NCBI GenBank assembly: GCA_028023455.1
Contig: JAQFVV010000288.1
Location: 1,094,341 to 1,158,340, forward strand
Length of the DNA stretch: 64,000 bases
Source: Epiperipatus broadwayi
Lineage: Eukaryota > Onychophora > Udeonychophora > Euonychophora > Peripatidae
Direction: 5' to 3'
Below, piece after piece: positions 29,745-41,445 of the stretch. Position 1 is the first letter of the stretch. Every line of letters begins with the position of its first letter. A model generated the notes under the pieces. It did no database searches. It was not told the DNA's origin and was given only the letters and a program-made list of their open reading frames with translations. The position numbers and the translations under genes were made by a program.

Positions 29745-31238
29745 AATAATCCATTAAAAAGAATATCTAGAGTTTTGTAAAATGGAACAAAAAAAAAGTT
29801 AGTTACTATATAAAAAAATATAACTGTGATTAGCAAGGAAAGGTATATAAGAAAAAGTTCCAAAAATATAAAACAACATCTTGGCATTGGAAGAAAAGTT
29901 ATTTCTGCAATAGAAAAAAAAGATGAAATTATTATTAAAAAGAGCAATTACATAATGAATGTGTCAAAGAGTTCTATAAAAATTATATAGTAGTAAAGAA
30001 TAAGGAAACAAACCAATTCCCTACAATTCCTACATCTCTATTACCCAGAATTTTAAATAACAAAGTGAGACATGCAATAAAATCTATGAAGCAGAGAAAA
30101 GCTCCAGGAAATGATGAATTTATAATCCATATTGTCAAAGATGCAGGTGAAAAAAGAAAAAAAATTCTTGCCAAAGTTGTATATCAAATGTTTAAATGAC
30201 TAAAGATGTACCAGATAATTGGAAGAATGCAATAGTAATATTGATATTTAAAAAGATGATATTTTCTTACCAAGATAATTACAAATTGTCTACAGTAAAC
30301 TTGGATTTTAACCAGACAAAAAAAAGAGCTGGATTTAAAAATGGGTTTTAACACAGTGGATCATGTCCATATATTGAGAGAAATTATATTAAATATCAAT
30401 AAATGTAGGCTGCCATTATTCTTTGTATTTGTAGATTATGAAAAGACATTTCATTCTATAAGTGAAGTTATAGACTTAGGATATTATTATATTCTGGAGA
30501 ATATTTATCAAAATGTAATTGCAATGATTAGATTGCATAATGATACTAAGACTGTAAAAGATATGTGACAGGAATCCCCAAAATACCTTACAAAAATTTT
30601 ACAAAAAGTATTATGTAAATCAAAATGAGAAGTTGAAGGAATTAAAAGTAAATGGAGAGATTTACAGACGATGTAGTTGTTTTTGTAAATAATACTTCAG
30701 AACTTCAGGAGATGTTACAAGAGTTATAAGTTAAAAATAAAAAAGAGTACTAAAGATAAATATTAAAAAGACTAAAATAATGTTCAATGGATTTTCTCAA
30801 AAAAAAATAATAATAATAATAATAAAGATTGATAATGATGAATTAGAAGAAGTTACTCTTGACAAATGTCTTAATCAGATTAATATATATATAGAAATAT
30901 AACAGATGAAATTAATAATAGAAGTAAAACTTGGACAGACTATTTTGGTAGAAATAACTTAATATTAAAAGGAAATATGCCTATGTGTTTGAAAAGGAAG
31001 ATTTTAAATAAATGTTTTGAATCAGATCTTATTTAAGTAGCAACTCTTTCCATATAGTAGTGACATCCAGTGCCAGCCATAGTAATCAATAGATGCTAGA
31101 ATATATGTTACTACTATTTTAAAATCTTGTGTAAGCATAATAAATGGCAATCATGGGATGTCAGATCTTATTTATGGATCTGAGATTTGAATATTTATCA
31201 GAAAAGCAGTACAGAGAATTCAGACTACTTAATGAAGT
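29745..31238 (+). pseudogene. Old RTE LINE, 5' segment, host of later insertions
   Basis: Plus-strand decayed RTE. Readable pieces: IGRKVISAIEKKDEIIIKKSN (about 29885), LLPRILNNKVRHAIKSMKQRKAPGNDEFIIHIVKDAG (30040-30150, read in parts), FVDYEKTFHSISEV (about 30427, motif A), NDTKTVKDM (30540), TDDVVVFVNN (about 30665, motif C remnant) and IYGSEI..FLSEKQYREFRLL (about 31170-31230). It has many stops and deletions. It is interrupted at 31238 by a younger minus-strand RTE and resumes at 32937 and 35402. Confidence 0.8.
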
Positions 31239-31892
31239 CATCATCATCCAACCATTATCAGTCCACTGCAGGATGAAGGTCTCTCTAAGTTCAATCCATC
31301 TTTTCCTATCTTTAGCTTCTCTTCTCCACATCACCCCTGCACACTTTCTTATTTCATCCATCCATCTCACATGTGGTCTCTTTCTGGGTCTTTTACAATC
31401 TCTTGGAATCCAGTTTAAAATTTCAATTGTCCATCTGTTATCATCTCTTCTAACAATATGTCCAGCCCAACTCCACTTCAGTCTTTTAATTTTTTCAATG
31501 AGGTCAGTAACACCTGTTTGTTCTCTTACCCATACATTGTGTTTTCGATCCCTTCTTGTTACTCCCAACATGCATCTCTCCATACTTCTTTGAGTGGTCT
31601 GAAGTCTCTGTATTGCTCTTCTATTAAGTGTCCAAGTCTCAGATCCATAAGTAAGAACTGGCAAAACACATTTATTAAAAACCTTCCTTTTCAAACACAT
31701 AGGCATATTTCCTTTTAGTATCAAGTTATTTCTACCAAAAGCACTCCAACCAAGTTTAATTCTATGATTAATTTCATCCATTATATTTCCATCTGTATTA
31801 ATAATCTGACCAAGGTATTTGTAACTGTTAACTTCTTCTAACTCATCATAATCAATCTTTATTTTCATATTTTGAGAAAATCTATTAAACAT
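31161..31892 (-). pseudogene. RTE reverse transcriptase C-terminal part (243 codons)
   Basis: Starts MFNRFSQNMKIKIDYDELEE and continues through VNSYKYLGQIINTDGN (thumb YLG motif), then the RTE C-terminal block NRRAIQRLQTTQRSMERCML, DRKHNVWVREQTGVTDLIEK, LKWSWAGHIVRRDDNRW and RKRPHVRWMDEIRKCAGVMW. It reads past the element's end through the ATG tail into the old RTE, so the last 25 or so residues are not LINE sequence. It is separated from the upstream RT frame by small compensating indels at about 31919-31935. Confidence 0.85.
31227..31238 (+). repeat. 12-bp target-site duplication, left
   Basis: ACTTAATGAAGT here and at 32925-32936 flank the inserted young RTE. In the uninterrupted old RTE this would occur once (compare CTCAAAGAAGTATGGAGAGA in related copies). 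Confidence 0.85.
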
Positions 31893-32924
31893 TACTTTAG
31901 TCTTTTTAACATTTATCTTTAGCTCCTACTTCCTACTTTCATCTGATAACTCCTGCAACATTTCCTGTAGCTCTAAAGCATTATTTGCAAAAACAACTAC
32001 ATCATCTGCAAAATCTAAATGACTTAAATAATCTCCATTTACTTTCACTCCTTTAGCTTCCCATTTTAATCCACAAAATACTTCTTGCAGCACTGCTGTA
32101 AAAAGTTTTGGAGATATGGAGTCACCCTGTCTTACACCCTTTTCAATGTTGATTTTCCTACTATCATTATGTAATCTAATTGTTGCTGTTGCATTTTTAT
32201 AAATATTCTTCAAAATATGACAATATCCTGGATCTACACCTTGATGATCCAATGCTTTAATCACTGAAGAAATGTTTATAGAATCAAATGCCTTTTCATA
32301 GTCTACAAATCCTAAGCATAATGGCAACTCATATTCATTTGTCCTTTCTATAATTTCTCTCAATACCTGGATATGATCTACTGTACTAAAACCACTTTTA
32401 AATCCAGCTTGTTCTCTTGGTTGGTGGAAATCCAGTGTTTTCTGTAGACGAGTTGTAATTATCTTAGTAAAAATTTTGTATAAAACTGATAAAAGACTGA
32501 TAGGTCTGTAATTTCTAATATCTTCTTTATCACCTTTTTTAAATATTAATATTAATACTGCATTCTTCCAATCATCTGGTACATCTTTATCATTTAGACA
32601 TTTGGTATATAACTTTGCTAAAAATATTTCTATTTCTTCACCTGCTTCTTTTAATATATCAATTACAATTCCATCATTACCTGGAGCCTTCCCTTTCTTC
32701 ATAAATTTAATTGCATGTCTCACTTCCTCATTCAAAATTCTGGGCAATTCGGAAGATATAATATGTATAGGAGGCACTTGTTCTTTATTACTATATAATT
32801 CTTGATAGAAGTCTTCTACACATTTTATGATGTCATCTCTCTTTTTAGTAATAATGCCATCTTTTTTTCTTATTGCAGATATAAATTTCCTACCAATACC
32901 AAAATGTTGTTTTACACTTTTTAG
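31239..32924 (-). mobile_element. Young 5'-truncated RTE LINE inside the old RTE
   Basis: Minus-strand insertion nearly identical to the copy at 50007-52792. Its 3' end is the ATG-type tail seen on + as CATCATCATCC at 31239. It is truncated 5' just upstream of the VKQHFGIGRKFISAIRKKDG segment, and a 12-bp duplication flanks it. Short ATG-rich tails and 5' truncation are typical of RTE-clade LINEs. Two open frames remain (listed separately). Confidence 0.9.
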
Positions 32925-33011
32925 ACTTAATGAAGTATGGATATATATATTGTAACGATCCGGAGAAAGGAGACTTAACGTAAACTGCACTACAGGGCGC
33001 CATCTAGGCAT
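31926..33011 (-). pseudogene. RTE reverse transcriptase palm and fingers (361 codons)
   Basis: Residues up to about 28 come from the flanking LTR-like element and spacer, so this open frame is a fusion made by insertion, and its Met is not a LINE start. From residue 29 it is RTE: SVKQHFGIGRKFISAIRKKD, LPRILNEEVRHAIKFMKKGK, LIFKKGDKEDIRNYRPISLL, REQAGFKSGFSTVDHI, motif A LGFVDYEKAFDSI, motif B GVRQGDSISPKLF and catalytic box LDFADDVVVFANN. All RT catalytic residues are present. It stops at SDESRK because of a frameshift. Confidence 0.85.
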
Positions 33012-33362
33012 TTGAACCTAGAAAAATTTATAAAGTAGGCAGATACGTAAGTCAAAAAAAAAAAAAATTTTTTTTTTTTTAAATTTTGATTCCGGTCGTT
33101 AGCCCATGTCACTAGCTCAGTGGAATAGCAGAGATTAAATAATATAAGATCTTATCTAATTAGATTTCAACATTAAAAAATAAATAAAATAAGCCACTGC
33201 CAGTAATTAACATACAAACATTTATTTATGCACATATATATAAGATTTAAAATTATTTTAGTATTAGTTTACATTTTAACATTTAACATTATTTTTAACT
33301 TTGATTTTTGACTTTAATTTACCTTTAATTACTATTATATTCTAATTTTACATTTTAATTAA

Positions 33363-34510
33363 GTTCGCACAGATAAATTTAGGAAAGCTTGTTTATAATA
33401 TTGAATATAGATCGGTTACATAGATTTCACGGTCAACAACATTTCAAAGTAAACATAAACGATCAAAATACAAAATTATTGATTACTGACAATTGCGGAG
33501 GGAAATTTCTACGTAACCCAATAGTATTCATCATAAGATACTTGCATTGTCACCAATAACTTAAAAGACATCCGAATAAATACATTTTAGATACTCACCG
33601 TAAGGTATCATTATTTATCGAATGTCTATATATTTTGATCAAATATGAAAACGCAAAACATAGTTAACCGATAAACAATCCATGCAAGCGTCTATAAACA
33701 ACTTAAGTTTAATGCATTTTTATTTAGAATCGAGTATGAATGACTACATAGATTTGCATTGAAATTAAAATATTCTATCCCTATTTAACCTTAGGCTAAA
33801 ATTCGCAGTCAAACTGTCATCAATCCATCTGATATATCGATGTATTCAATGTAATACGAAATACGGCAGCACCAAAAGAATTAAGAAAGACATTGACTCT
33901 CAATCAGATAGGAATATTACATCTATCTAACGAGAAGAACAATAAAAAAAAAACTCCATAGAAAGGAACTGCGTTCTCCGTCTTATAATTCCTTCCATAG
34001 GCAAACGGGTGAGTGCGGCGTATATATAAACGATTCTGCCAGTAGCGGATCTCATACTACATCTACTAATTACACAAATATATCCAATCCATTGAACCAA
34101 TTCAACTACGAAATGAATAACCTAAGATTACCCTCCCTTAATACAACTTTACAAAACTATATAGCCATTCGCGCCCGACTTAATTTTAACATTTATATAC
34201 GTTCGCACAGATTTATTTAAAAATGTTGGGTATAGATCGATTACACAGATTCCACGGTCAAAAACATTTCAAAATAAACATAAACGATCAAAATACAAAA
34301 TTATTGATACCGACAATCGCAGAGGGAAACTATAAGTAACCCAATGGTATTCACCATAAGATACTGCTTCAAAACAAAAATCCGAATAAAACATAACCGA
34401 AGGTATATTATTTACGAATGTCTATATATTTTGATCAAATATGAAACCAAAACATAATTAACCGTAAACGAATCCATGCAACGTCTATAAACAACTTAAA
34501 TTTCATACAT
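33363..34510 (+). repeat. Direct repeat inside the LTR-like element, 838-bp period
   Basis: GTTCGCACAGAT at 33363 and at 34201 start two related segments of about 350 and 310 bases. Shared landmarks include CACGGTCAA, CATAAACGATCAAAATACAA and TGTCTATATATTTTGATCAA. The second copy has several small deletions. Confidence 0.85.
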
Positions 34511-35373
34511 TTAAAATTTAAACAATAAATAATTTATACAATTAAAATAAATGGAAATGATTTTTTTATCAATAACAAACATATAAAATTAAACATCAAT
34601 TGATTTTAAACTTAAAGGTCAAATAGAAACTCCATTTTAACATTTAAATTGCTTTCACGAAAGTTCTTAATTATTTTAAAAAAAATTTTAAGTTCATTGT
34701 CGATAGCTTACAGTAGCAGAGTCCAGGTTCTTGTTTTATATTCCCATGACTTCTCGTTTAGAAGATAATGTTCTGGAGGAGGCATTAGCTGGTTCCTTTC
34801 GGTATCTCAATCAGTTCATTTTTAAAAATAGAGAGAGAGTGAGGTATATGCGTCCTACCCCATCTCTCACAACAAACAGCTGGAACTGCCCAATATACTC
34901 CTAATATTTCTCCTTTTTATATTATCCACACGGATTCAATCAACAAAACGTCACCAATCCATCACTTTCGTTAGGGTCCGAGCCAAGGCTTGGTGCTTCC
35001 ATTGGTCCAGCTAATTTCTCTTATCTAATTTCCATCTGACCCTTTAATTACATAAGAGCCTTGAGGGCTAGCTTGTTTTTCAAATAATAAACAATCATTT
35101 CCATTTATAGATTACAGGAATTAATTAATACCTGTTTTTATTTTAACTTATATTAAATATTTTAATATTTAACTCTTGTATTTTTTTATCAAAAAAAAAA
35201 AAAATACGTTCAAATACCTTTTTTTATTTATATATATAAAAAAAATATTTTTAAAGTTTAGCATCTGTGCGAATATATATATTTAACAACATTTTAATTT
35301 TAGCGTCTAGTTTTTTTATAGATTTTTAATACACTTATTTTTATTTGCGAACTTTGTTTTTCTTTTAAATTAA

Positions 35374-35401
35374 TGTAACGACATATCTATATATCGTTAC
35401 A
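35374..35401. repeat. 28-bp palindrome at the LTR-like right end
   Basis: TGTAACGA, a 12-base AT-rich core, then TCGTTACA. The element's right end therefore carries both a TGTAACGA start-like word and its own terminus. Confidence 0.9.
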
Positions 35402-35728
35402 ATATATTAGAAGAAACTATAAAGAATCAAAAATGAAATACATGAAGAGAAAAACAGGCATTACTAGATCATTAAAAGAATTAAGAGATTGAAGTGTAGC
35501 TGAGTTGGATATACTACTAGAAAAGATGATAATAGATGGATAGTTAAAATATTAAACTGAATCTCTAGAGATTGTAAAAGACTTAGGAAAAGATCACTTG
35601 TGAAATGGATGGATGAAGCTGATGTGATGTGGAGAAGAGAGTCTCAAGATCCAGAAAATTGGATTAAACTTGGAGAGACCCTCATCCTGCAATGGATCGA
35701 TAATGTTTAAAAAATGATGATGATACTC
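35402..35728 (+). pseudogene. Old RTE LINE, 3' segment after the insertions
   Basis: Continuation of the + strand RTE split at 31238. It encodes decayed forms of the C-terminal block: ITRSLKELRD*SVAELDILLEK (compare VTDLIEKIKRLKWSWAGHI), then KDLGKDHL and a GEES..P..W region, and ends GCAATGGATCGATAATG followed by an ATG repeat (35716-35727). The join AGTATGGA..ATATTAGAAG across 32937-32950 and 35402 reconstructs the RTE reading order seen uninterrupted near 46655. Confidence 0.8.
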
Positions 35729-37700
35729 CAAGAAGTGAATACTACACTTTTCTTAACCATTTTCATTTATGGTACTTTATAGAAGCAAACATATGTTGTA
35801 ATCAGAATATAGATCACTTCTTTCGGCATTTCCATTGTTATTAATATTGCATCAGTTTATAAGATGTAAAAACTAATTTATTGAATGACCACATATACAA
35901 TAGATGAGGTACAATAATCCAGAGGGAGAGGAATTAAGTAATCTAAGGATTTTATCTATAACTATAGTTTTGTAATTTAAAAGCAATTTTGATCAAATAT
36001 TGAAAAATTATGTTTGAGGAAGATAACTAAAAAATCCATATTTAATTAATACTCAATGTAGAAAAACTATATTCCATTTTAAGAGATCATAATTGATTTT
36101 GAATACAATGCTGTCATATTTTAAAATATCTCTTTAATAAATAAATAAACTCTTCATTTATGTAAGAATCAGGGTGAGCATCTTTCTAATTTGGACCTGG
36201 AATCAATGAGCTTTCATATCTCATCTTTGGGCTCTATAATTTAAAATAATTTCTCTCCAGCAAATTATCTTTTGTGTATATGAGTATGCATATATGCAGC
36301 AGGTGGCTGGCTACTTTCTAGTTTGACCAAGAATCTAGGGACTTTCATATCTCATCACTGAACTTCATATTTTACAATATCTGACTCTAGCAAAAAAAAA
36401 TTTAACTATTATCAAATAAATAAAAAATTCTCATAACAAATCTTATCTGTCATTTTGTATTTTAATGCCAATAATCATTTTCTATATCTGATGTAATATA
36501 TAAATATATAAAATAAACTAAAAAAAAGAGGTGGAGTCTTTTAATTAGATGACATAGTTTGAATTAATACATCTTGGACATCAAACATTAATATGTATTT
36601 ATAAATGAATCTCAAAAATATTTTAAAAAAATAAAATAAAATTGATATGGGTTTAGGAATTTAATATTTTACACTCACATAAATTGTTTTCATATTGAAT
36701 ATAACAATTGCTTTTGACAAGTATACTCCACACTGAAAATATATTAATGTTCTAGTTCACATTTTCAAATGGTGTTAGTATTGCTTTTTAATTTATTAAT
36801 ATGTTCATTCATAATATTGTACTCCAATAAATTTTTATATAATTTTTTTTGATGGAATTATAATAAAATAAGTAGAATAAATTATGACAGATATAAAAAA
36901 ACAAATTAATATTGACATATATGCAATATTTGGTTTTATATATAATAATTAGTCTATATTGGGTGCTGTGTTCAGGCTTCCAGATAGTTGGAATGATCTT
37001 AGGATATGAAGACGAACTTGAATAATAAATAAACATTACCCAACCAAGAGTATTTCCTGCTGCCTTGTAGAAGACAATGCTAATTCATCAAAGTACTAAG
37101 CACTATTTGTAATACAAATGGTTTGTTATGGCTTCCTCTTTTCAGAACTTCTACAGTCATAAAAGTTATTGTAAGTCTCTCATGCCATCGGACATGTTAC
37201 TACTATATGGACTGCTACATGTGAGTTTTTGAAATCACACAGCATTTCTGATCCCAATTCCATTTTTCTTTTTTTTTAGACCAAGCCTTTGAGAATTAAA
37301 AATGCAATGATGGGGGCAGGCTTAGTAAGCTGGTAATTCTTAGAGGTGACCTTTGAGCGAGATAATGCAATCACTGAGTCAGGTTGGAACTATATTTAAG
37401 TAAGATAGGAATTTCAGCTGGTAAAAATTGTGTGTTTAGGCAATTCTAATTAGAAATCCCCTTGGTTACCATATAAGAAAAAAAGCATAGAAAATGTGAT
37501 CTAAAAATGGCCTGTTCCACACAGTCTTGCTAGCTTGTTGAACATGCTGAATTATCCATTATAGTGATAACAATAATAATAGTAGTTATAATATCCATAG
37601 TAGTGGTAAAACAAAAATTAGTGGTAATACTAAAAGTAAATATTATAAATCAACATAATGAAACTTGTCTATCAGGGTAAAAACTTTAATTGTTAGATAC
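35729..37700. other. AT-rich DNA with a tandem duplication
   Basis: No gene recognised. At 36183-36400 a unit of about 132 bases is duplicated with divergence (TTTCTAATTTGG at 36183, TTTCTAGTTTGA at 36315, both followed by CTTTCATATCTCATC). The minus-strand open frame at 36809-37036 is low-complexity. Confidence 0.55.
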
Positions 37701-37709
37701 AAGTTTTTT

Positions 37710-38330
37710 TTTTTTGAAAGTCAGATCAGTCAATGAAAGGAGAATACATGGTGATGGTATTGGATTTGATCTAAAGTCTATCCAATGATACTCACTTTAT
37801 TAGTGCTTATGCTCCAACCATAGTCAAGGAATCCAGATAAGGAAAGCTTTTATTCCTTGTTGGATAGTATTATTATAGCAAAATTAATAAAAGAGATTAA
37901 ATTTTTCTAATGTGCTAGCCAAAAGTTGTTGGAAATAATGGTGTTGTAAATGCAAATGGTGTGTTATTGTTGAATTTTTGCACATCACATTAATTGACCA
38001 TCAGAAATATTTTGTTTAAGCAGAAAAATTGCTATAAAGGAACATGGATGCATCCACAATCAAAAGAATGATATTTAATATATTACACTATAATTAGAGG
38101 TTGCATCAGACAAGCACTTACAAGTGCAGAAGATCATAAATTAGTATATTAGTTCCATTAAGAAACAAATTTCATTTCAATCATATTCATAAAAATATTG
38201 ATGTTCATTCTTTAAAAGAATCTACTCTAAGCACACAATAGCTATTAAACACTAAAAGTTTGAATTTGGTTCTTCAGAATGGTCATATTATTATAGATAC
38301 AAGTCTTTTTAGTAAATCCAAGGATTTACT
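37710..38330 (+). pseudogene. Second LINE lineage, endonuclease remnant
   Basis: Pieces on + resemble the EN domain of a different LINE: SAYAPT region near 37806 (GCTTATGCTCCAACC), NP DKESFYSLLDSIII near 37835-37860, ILFKQKNCYKGTWMHPQSKE (about 38015-38065) and TSAEDHKLV (about 38122-38150). The pair K.TWMHPRSK..HLIDYVIVR and WTDHKLV is a hallmark of a separate invertebrate RTE-like group and differs from the WKHPNEGTAELDYIL form of the main family. It has many stops and small deletions. No RT part is seen after it. Confidence 0.6.
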
Positions 38331-38336
38331 AAAAAG
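38305..38336. repeat. Perfect 15-bp stem with 2-nt loop
   Basis: CTTTTTAGTAAATCC, AA, GGATTTACTAAAAAG. It lies in the decayed LINE region and is not followed by a T run in a gene context, so I do not call it a terminator. Confidence 0.9.
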
Positions 38337-38632
38337 AATCATCATTGGTTTTATCACAATGCTCTTATTATTAGTGATTTGATTAAAAGAAAGTAAAGTG
38401 TTTTCTGCTTGGCAAAATAATAAATTATATGTAGAACTTCACAATAAAAAAATTTTGTTTTTATTTTATTAGTATTATATTATTTTTGATAATTGTCAGC
38501 ATTTAAATGACAGGCATAAAGGTGGAAAGCTTTTGAAGTTTTCTAGAAGGTGTTATATAGAAATGAAATTATAAAATGAAGAAATTTTTAATTTCAAATT
38601 ATTTTTAAAAAGGTAAGTCATGAGTGAATCAA

Positions 38633-38940
38633 AAACAAAATACACAGATAAGAGAATAAACAGGCCTTGTTGGCATCACTGAAAGAATTAAAAATCTGAA
38701 GTGGAGCTTGACTGAGAATATTGCTAAAAGAAATGATAATAGATGGATAGTTGAACTCTTAAACTCACTTCTAAGAGATTGTAAAAAAAAAAAATAGAAA
38801 GAGACCACATGTGAGATGAATTGATGAAATAAGGAAGTTTCTTGGCATGATGTGGAGAAAAGACACTAGAGTTCAAGAAGTTGAATTAAACTCAGAGAGA
38901 CTTTCATTATACAATGGATCAATAATGGTTGACACTAATA
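38633..38940 (+). pseudogene. RTE LINE 3' fragment
   Basis: A short piece of the main RTE family: GGCATCACTGAAAGAATTAA then AAATCTGAAGTGGAGCTTGA corresponds to VTDLIEKIKRLKWSWAGHI, ATGATAATAGATGGATAGTT to RDDNRWTI, GAGACCACATGTGAGATGAA to RPHVRW, and ATACAATGGATCAATAATGG to the ILQWIDNG end. It has stops and a frameshift near 38785 (A-rich run). No ATG-repeat tail remains. Confidence 0.8.
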
Positions 38941-41395
38941 TTGAAACCATAAGCTCAGTGTGAATAGGAATGAATATTTCCCCTATAAGTTATGAAGGCT
39001 GTGCTATGTCATACTATAATTGCAATTTTGTTTTATGATCAGTACACAGTCATTCATTTGAACAACTCATATTAATCTAGAACACCTTGAACTTCCAGAT
39101 AATAAAAACTCATTTACTGATCAATAAATAAAGAGCTAAAAATATTGTCCATGAAACTTTGTTTAAAAATCCAAAGTTTCACTTACACACAAAACCATAT
39201 TATGGCATGGAGCCAACTAAATTAATTATTATGTCAGAAAGCCCACCTAGATTATTTTGAATCAAAACACTACTGTCAAAGTTTGAAATATAATGTGAAA
39301 GAATAAAATCAAAACTAAATCAGCCAAATGTGAAATATGTTATTTTGACATATATTTTCTTGCTGAACAAAATATTGAAAGTTTAAAAAAAACAAAAAAA
39401 CAACTTAGATATAGGGCATTGTTGTCCAAATTGTTCTTTAATAAAACTAAATTGCACATTAATGCTAAAAGGAACATTAAATAATTGTTCAGCTTATTAA
39501 TTATTGTGACCTACAAAGATTAATTTTAAATAAAGTCAATTTGAGCTTTTCCAAATATTGAATAATGGGGGAAAAAATTCTATAAGAATGTACATACAAC
39601 ATCTACACTTGACTTTTATGTAGATTACCTTAAAGTTGCTCTAAAGAAATACAATATTGATTGTTTTTATTGGTAAAATATGGCTTACAACAGAATACAA
39701 TGGAAAACTACAATTAGACAAAATATTGAAATATTTCAGAAAAAAAAGTCTGCTGCAGAAAAAGTTAAAAGACAGACAGTATCACAAAACAAATAAAGGA
39801 GAGATGGATTAGCATGCTCAATCTGGATATATTTGTATCTCAAAGATTGGTTTGTATAATTATCCACAATTCATATCTAATATATTACTGCAGTTATTTT
39901 ACCTTTCTCTTTTTTCTTTCTTTTAGCATTAAAATGGTCATCTCATTTGTGTGTGGCTGCTAATAATAATGATGATTTTACCTACCTATTCTAAAAATAA
40001 TATTGCACATTATAAATTATTTTAAAATCTTTGTTTGCTTCATAACTGAAGTGAACTTTAAAAGTGTCTTAAGTATATATTATATAACTTCAGAAAGTCT
40101 AGATCTATGATCTTTTGATCCTTGTACTTGTAATTGACAGGTTTGTTTTGGAACTTTGAAATTGATTAAATTTCTTCTTTGGTTTTAAAAAAATGAAGGG
40201 GAAAATGTGGTCAATTTTAAGTGTCATTAACTATTTTTTATGAAAACTACACTAAAAGATCAAAATAAAGTTATTAGCTTCACATAAGAATAGATATCCT
40301 TTATTTTAAATTCAATACCAATTACAAAAAATAATCAAAATAGAAATGAATTCATTTTATAACAACAAATAAAAAAAAGTTTAAAGTGAAAATTATTTTC
40401 TTTGATTATCATTGCCAATAAACTGACAGCACATCATGAAGAAGGCTAGAAAGAGATCTAGTTCATGCTATTTTGCTGTGGTATTTCTCAGCATATGTGA
40501 TCCAGATGAAAATACAAAATAGTCCAGAAGATGTGCCTCTCACCTTCTTGAAAACAGCATTTGATACACGGTAAATTTGCTCTTAATATCATTAAAATCA
40601 TTGTGGCCTAGAAATTTCAATGCTCTTTCTTCACTGGCAATTACTTTTCCATAGAAATCTTTGAAAACATATTTCTTTCAAACAATGGTATACCAGTCAG
40701 TAGGTTGACAACTTTCTTAAGGTAAGAATGGTTAGCATTCTGAAATCATGAAGTCTAAATGAAGAATAGCAGATTTATTTTATTTCTTTTTACATAATTC
40801 ATTCAATAAATTATCTCTTTTTTTTGCAATTGTAACCTTAGATATATAAATTTTCAGCCATTTATATGTCTAAGATTTATTTCGTTTTAAAAAAGTGAAC
40901 ACAATAATAATAAAGCACTATTAATGAACAACACAAGTTTTATTTTAACATTTCTTTATCAAAAAAAAAAAAAACATAAAAAAAATTTTTTTTTATCTAT
41001 GTAACACATATTTTGTTTTCTATTTATGTACATCTATTTTATGTATCTAATGTACACTGAATCATAAATTCTTTACTATTTATCTCAATAATTTCATCGC
41101 ATTGTTTTAAAGAATTAAGTAAATGTAAATGTAATGTAGGCAAGTACTCAATTCTATCAGTTCCTGATGAATTTACTGGGATGTATAAATTTGACAATAT
41201 TTGAAAAGTGAAAAAAAAAAATAAAATAAAAAACATTATACAATGCATAAATATTAGATTATGGGTTTTTTTTCTAATATAGTTTTGTCTCCTTCATCTA
41301 ACATGATATTTATAATAATAAATGAAAGCAAATATAAATTATTCCACGATTTCAATCATTTTCTATTGTTGTATTTAGTTTACCATATATAAGTG

Positions 41396-41445
<50 letters not shown>

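Larger units (their letters stand above)
27790..30255. repeat. Left arm of a 2.46-kb inverted repeat
   Basis: This segment reappears reverse-complemented at 46978-49433. Correspondences run from the outer motif cluster (CCGCTAGATGGCGCTG), through GCTAGTTCCGGTTTGTCTCC (about 28080) and TTTACGACTCCCATTTTACT (about 28289), through the RTE fragment, to AATAGTAATATTGATATTTA (about 30232). Differences are few. The inner end falls inside an RTE coding region that continues past 30255 on this side only, which suggests this side is the original and the right arm the copy. Confidence 0.9.
32951..35401. mobile_element. LTR-like element inserted in the old RTE, 2.45 kb
   Basis: Ends are TGTAACGAT (32951) and ATCGTTACA (35401), a 9-bp inverted pair of the TG..CA type usual for LTRs. 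Flanks are AT-repeat sequence on both sides (ATATAT), consistent with a short target duplication but not decisive. No pol or gag motif is seen, so it could be a long solo LTR or a non-autonomous element. Near the left end GGGCGCCATCTAGGC (about 32996) is one more CTCF-like site, and TAGCTCAGTGGAATAGCAGAG-like sequence at 33112-33132 resembles a tRNA A box. Confidence 0.6.

Noticed and set aside
33112-33132. Possible tRNA gene (A-box-like TAGCTCAGTGG)
   Set aside because: No B box at the right distance and no cloverleaf pairing that I could build.
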